Shown here piece after piece: positions 6,585 through 6,903 of a DNA stretch of 6,903 nt. The DNA comes from Kiritimatiellia bacterium (lineage in GTDB: Bacteria; Verrucomicrobiota; Kiritimatiellia; RFP12; UBA3636). The DNA lies in contig JAFSUV010000028.1 of the NCBI GenBank assembly GCA_017450425.1, positions 1 through 6,903 of the forward strand. Reading direction: 5' to 3'. Both the position numbers and the translations under genes were made by a program. The notes beneath the pieces were generated by a model that ran no database searches, had not been told where the DNA came from, and saw only the letters and a program-made list of their open reading frames with translations. Each line of letters begins with the position of its first letter. Positions within the stretch are counted from its first letter, which is position 1.

Positions 6585-6601
6585 CGGGGGGCAATTGCAA
6601 C
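6570..6601. repeat. Perfect 16-bp tandem duplication upstream of glnS
   Basis: The 16-mer GGGGGGCAATTGCAAC occurs twice head to tail without a mismatch (6570-6585 and 6586-6601). Each copy contains the 8-bp palindrome GCAATTGC and a TTGCAA hexamer. One copy supplies the proposed -35 element of the glnS promoter and the other lies just upstream of it. It could be a recent slippage duplication or a doubled protein-binding site. Confidence 0.9.
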
Positions 6602-6846
6602 TTGGCGGCCGTCTGCGGCTTGTCCCCCATTTTTGAGCGAGAGCGTCGCGCTCGGCAATCTTGCATTTCATCCGTGTTTTCAATTTCATCACACAGAGGC
6701 AAAGAGGAGGCAAAGGCGCAGAGTTTATCGGCCATTTCCTCGCGACATCCCGATCAAGGCGGCTCCGCCGCCGCCGAAATCCCGGAGGGATATCCCGGCA
6801 TCCCGCAATTCCGGCACCCTTTTTCCCCCGGCTCTCGGGCGAGTGC
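6602..6846. other. Intergenic patchwork of short palindromes and a purine-rich repeat-like stretch
   Basis: No gene is supported here. In order, it contains a small hairpin GAGCG-TCG-CGCTC (6641-6653); a low-complexity purine-rich run built on CAGAGGC, AAGAGG and GCAGAG (about 6688-6723), of a kind I recall from intergenic DNA of several environmental lineages but did not check; a GGCGG-CT-CCGCC palindrome (6758-6769); and two overlapping palindromes, ATCCC-GGA-GGGAT (6779-6791) and GGGATATCCC (6787-6796). Short frames across it on both strands have no recognisable content. It looks like accumulated small repeat debris rather than decayed coding sequence. Confidence 0.6.
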
Positions 6847-6903
6847 GGACGCGCCGTGGGCGCGTCCCTACCAGACCGGTAGGGGCGTTTCCACGAAACG
6901 CCC
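6847..6903. repeat. REP-like element pair in head-to-head (BIME-like) arrangement
   Basis: Two divergent 26-nt units flank the 5-nt spacer AGACC (6873-6877). The right unit (plus strand, 6878-6903) has GTAG at 6879-6882, directly followed by a perfect hairpin GGGCGTTT / AAACGCCC with loop CCACG. The left unit (minus strand, 6872-6847) has GTAG at 6871-6868, directly followed by a perfect hairpin GGACGCGCC / GGCGCGTCC with loop CAC. The units agree at 18 of 26 positions. The conserved ends also pair with each other as CCCTACC / GGTAGGG (6866-6884), so a three-hairpin fold is possible. A GTAG foot plus a hairpin is the architecture of REP sequences, which REP-associated tyrosine transposases (RAYT/TnpA-REP) mobilise. 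No transposase gene is in the window, and the element may continue past the right edge. Confidence 0.75.

Noticed and set aside
5086..6636. 516-codon open frame on the plus strand opposite glnS
   Set aside because: It mirrors a certain GlnRS gene in high-GC DNA, where antisense frames stay open by codon bias. Its product is rich in Arg, His, Ala and Val with no recognisable motif.
6523..6735. 71-residue N-terminal extension of GlnRS
   Set aside because: It reads through the tandem 16-bp duplication and the repeat-like stretch. GlnRS homology begins just after the ATG at 6522.
6661..6882. 73-codon plus-strand open frame in the right intergenic region
   Set aside because: It consists of repeat-like purine tracts and palindromes, with no ribosome site or conserved content.
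6847..6903. CRISPR repeat, attachment site or simple terminator pair
   Set aside because: There are only two units in inverted orientation with no regular spacers, no integrase nearby and no T-tract. The GTAG foot and the paired covariation fit a REP-like element better.

Overview
This high-GC window is an ordinary housekeeping stretch with an accessory-looking right end. All seven supported genes lie on the minus strand, so transcription runs from right to left. The gene set suggests an anaerobic, fermentative bacterium: it has a pyruvate:ferredoxin oxidoreductase and a bacterial glutaminyl-tRNA synthetase. The genes, the sparse use of Shine-Dalgarno sites and the repeat-rich intergenic DNA would fit a member of the PVC group (for example Kiritimatiellota or Lentisphaerota from a gut or other anoxic habitat). 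That placement is an inference from impression only; no comparison was run.

Layout from right to left (5' to 3' for the genes). Positions 6523-6903 carry no gene. They hold a REP-like double palindrome at the window edge (6847-6903), a patchwork of short palindromes and a purine-rich repeat-like stretch (6602-6846), a perfect 16-bp tandem duplication (6570-6601) and a candidate promoter. Then come six closely packed genes: glnS (4774-6522), a left-handed beta-helix acyltransferase (3975-4763), an MTH1-like Nudix hydrolase (3481-3978), a YhaM-type OB-fold/HD 3'-5' exoribonuclease (2463-3446), a putative lipoprotein of unknown function (1867-2463) and endonuclease III (nth, 1223-1870). Three junctions overlap by 1-4 bases, and the two gaps are 10 and 34 nt, so the six probably form one operon. 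A weak terminator-like hairpin and an extended -10 promoter follow. The last gene, pyruvate:ferredoxin oxidoreductase, starts at 1106 and runs off the left edge with only its first 368 residues present.

The operon mixes translation (GlnRS), RNA turnover (YhaM), nucleotide-pool sanitation (Nudix) and base-excision repair (Nth). Nudix plus Nth suggests a loose oxidative-damage theme. The acyltransferase and the lipoprotein have no obvious link to it. I see no defence, mobile or biosynthetic system in the coding part. The most notable signal is non-coding. At 6847-6903 two divergent copies of a 26-nt unit each consist of a GTAG tetranucleotide abutting a perfect hairpin. The eight differences between the copies make exactly four compensated base pairs. 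This is the architecture of REP/BIME elements.
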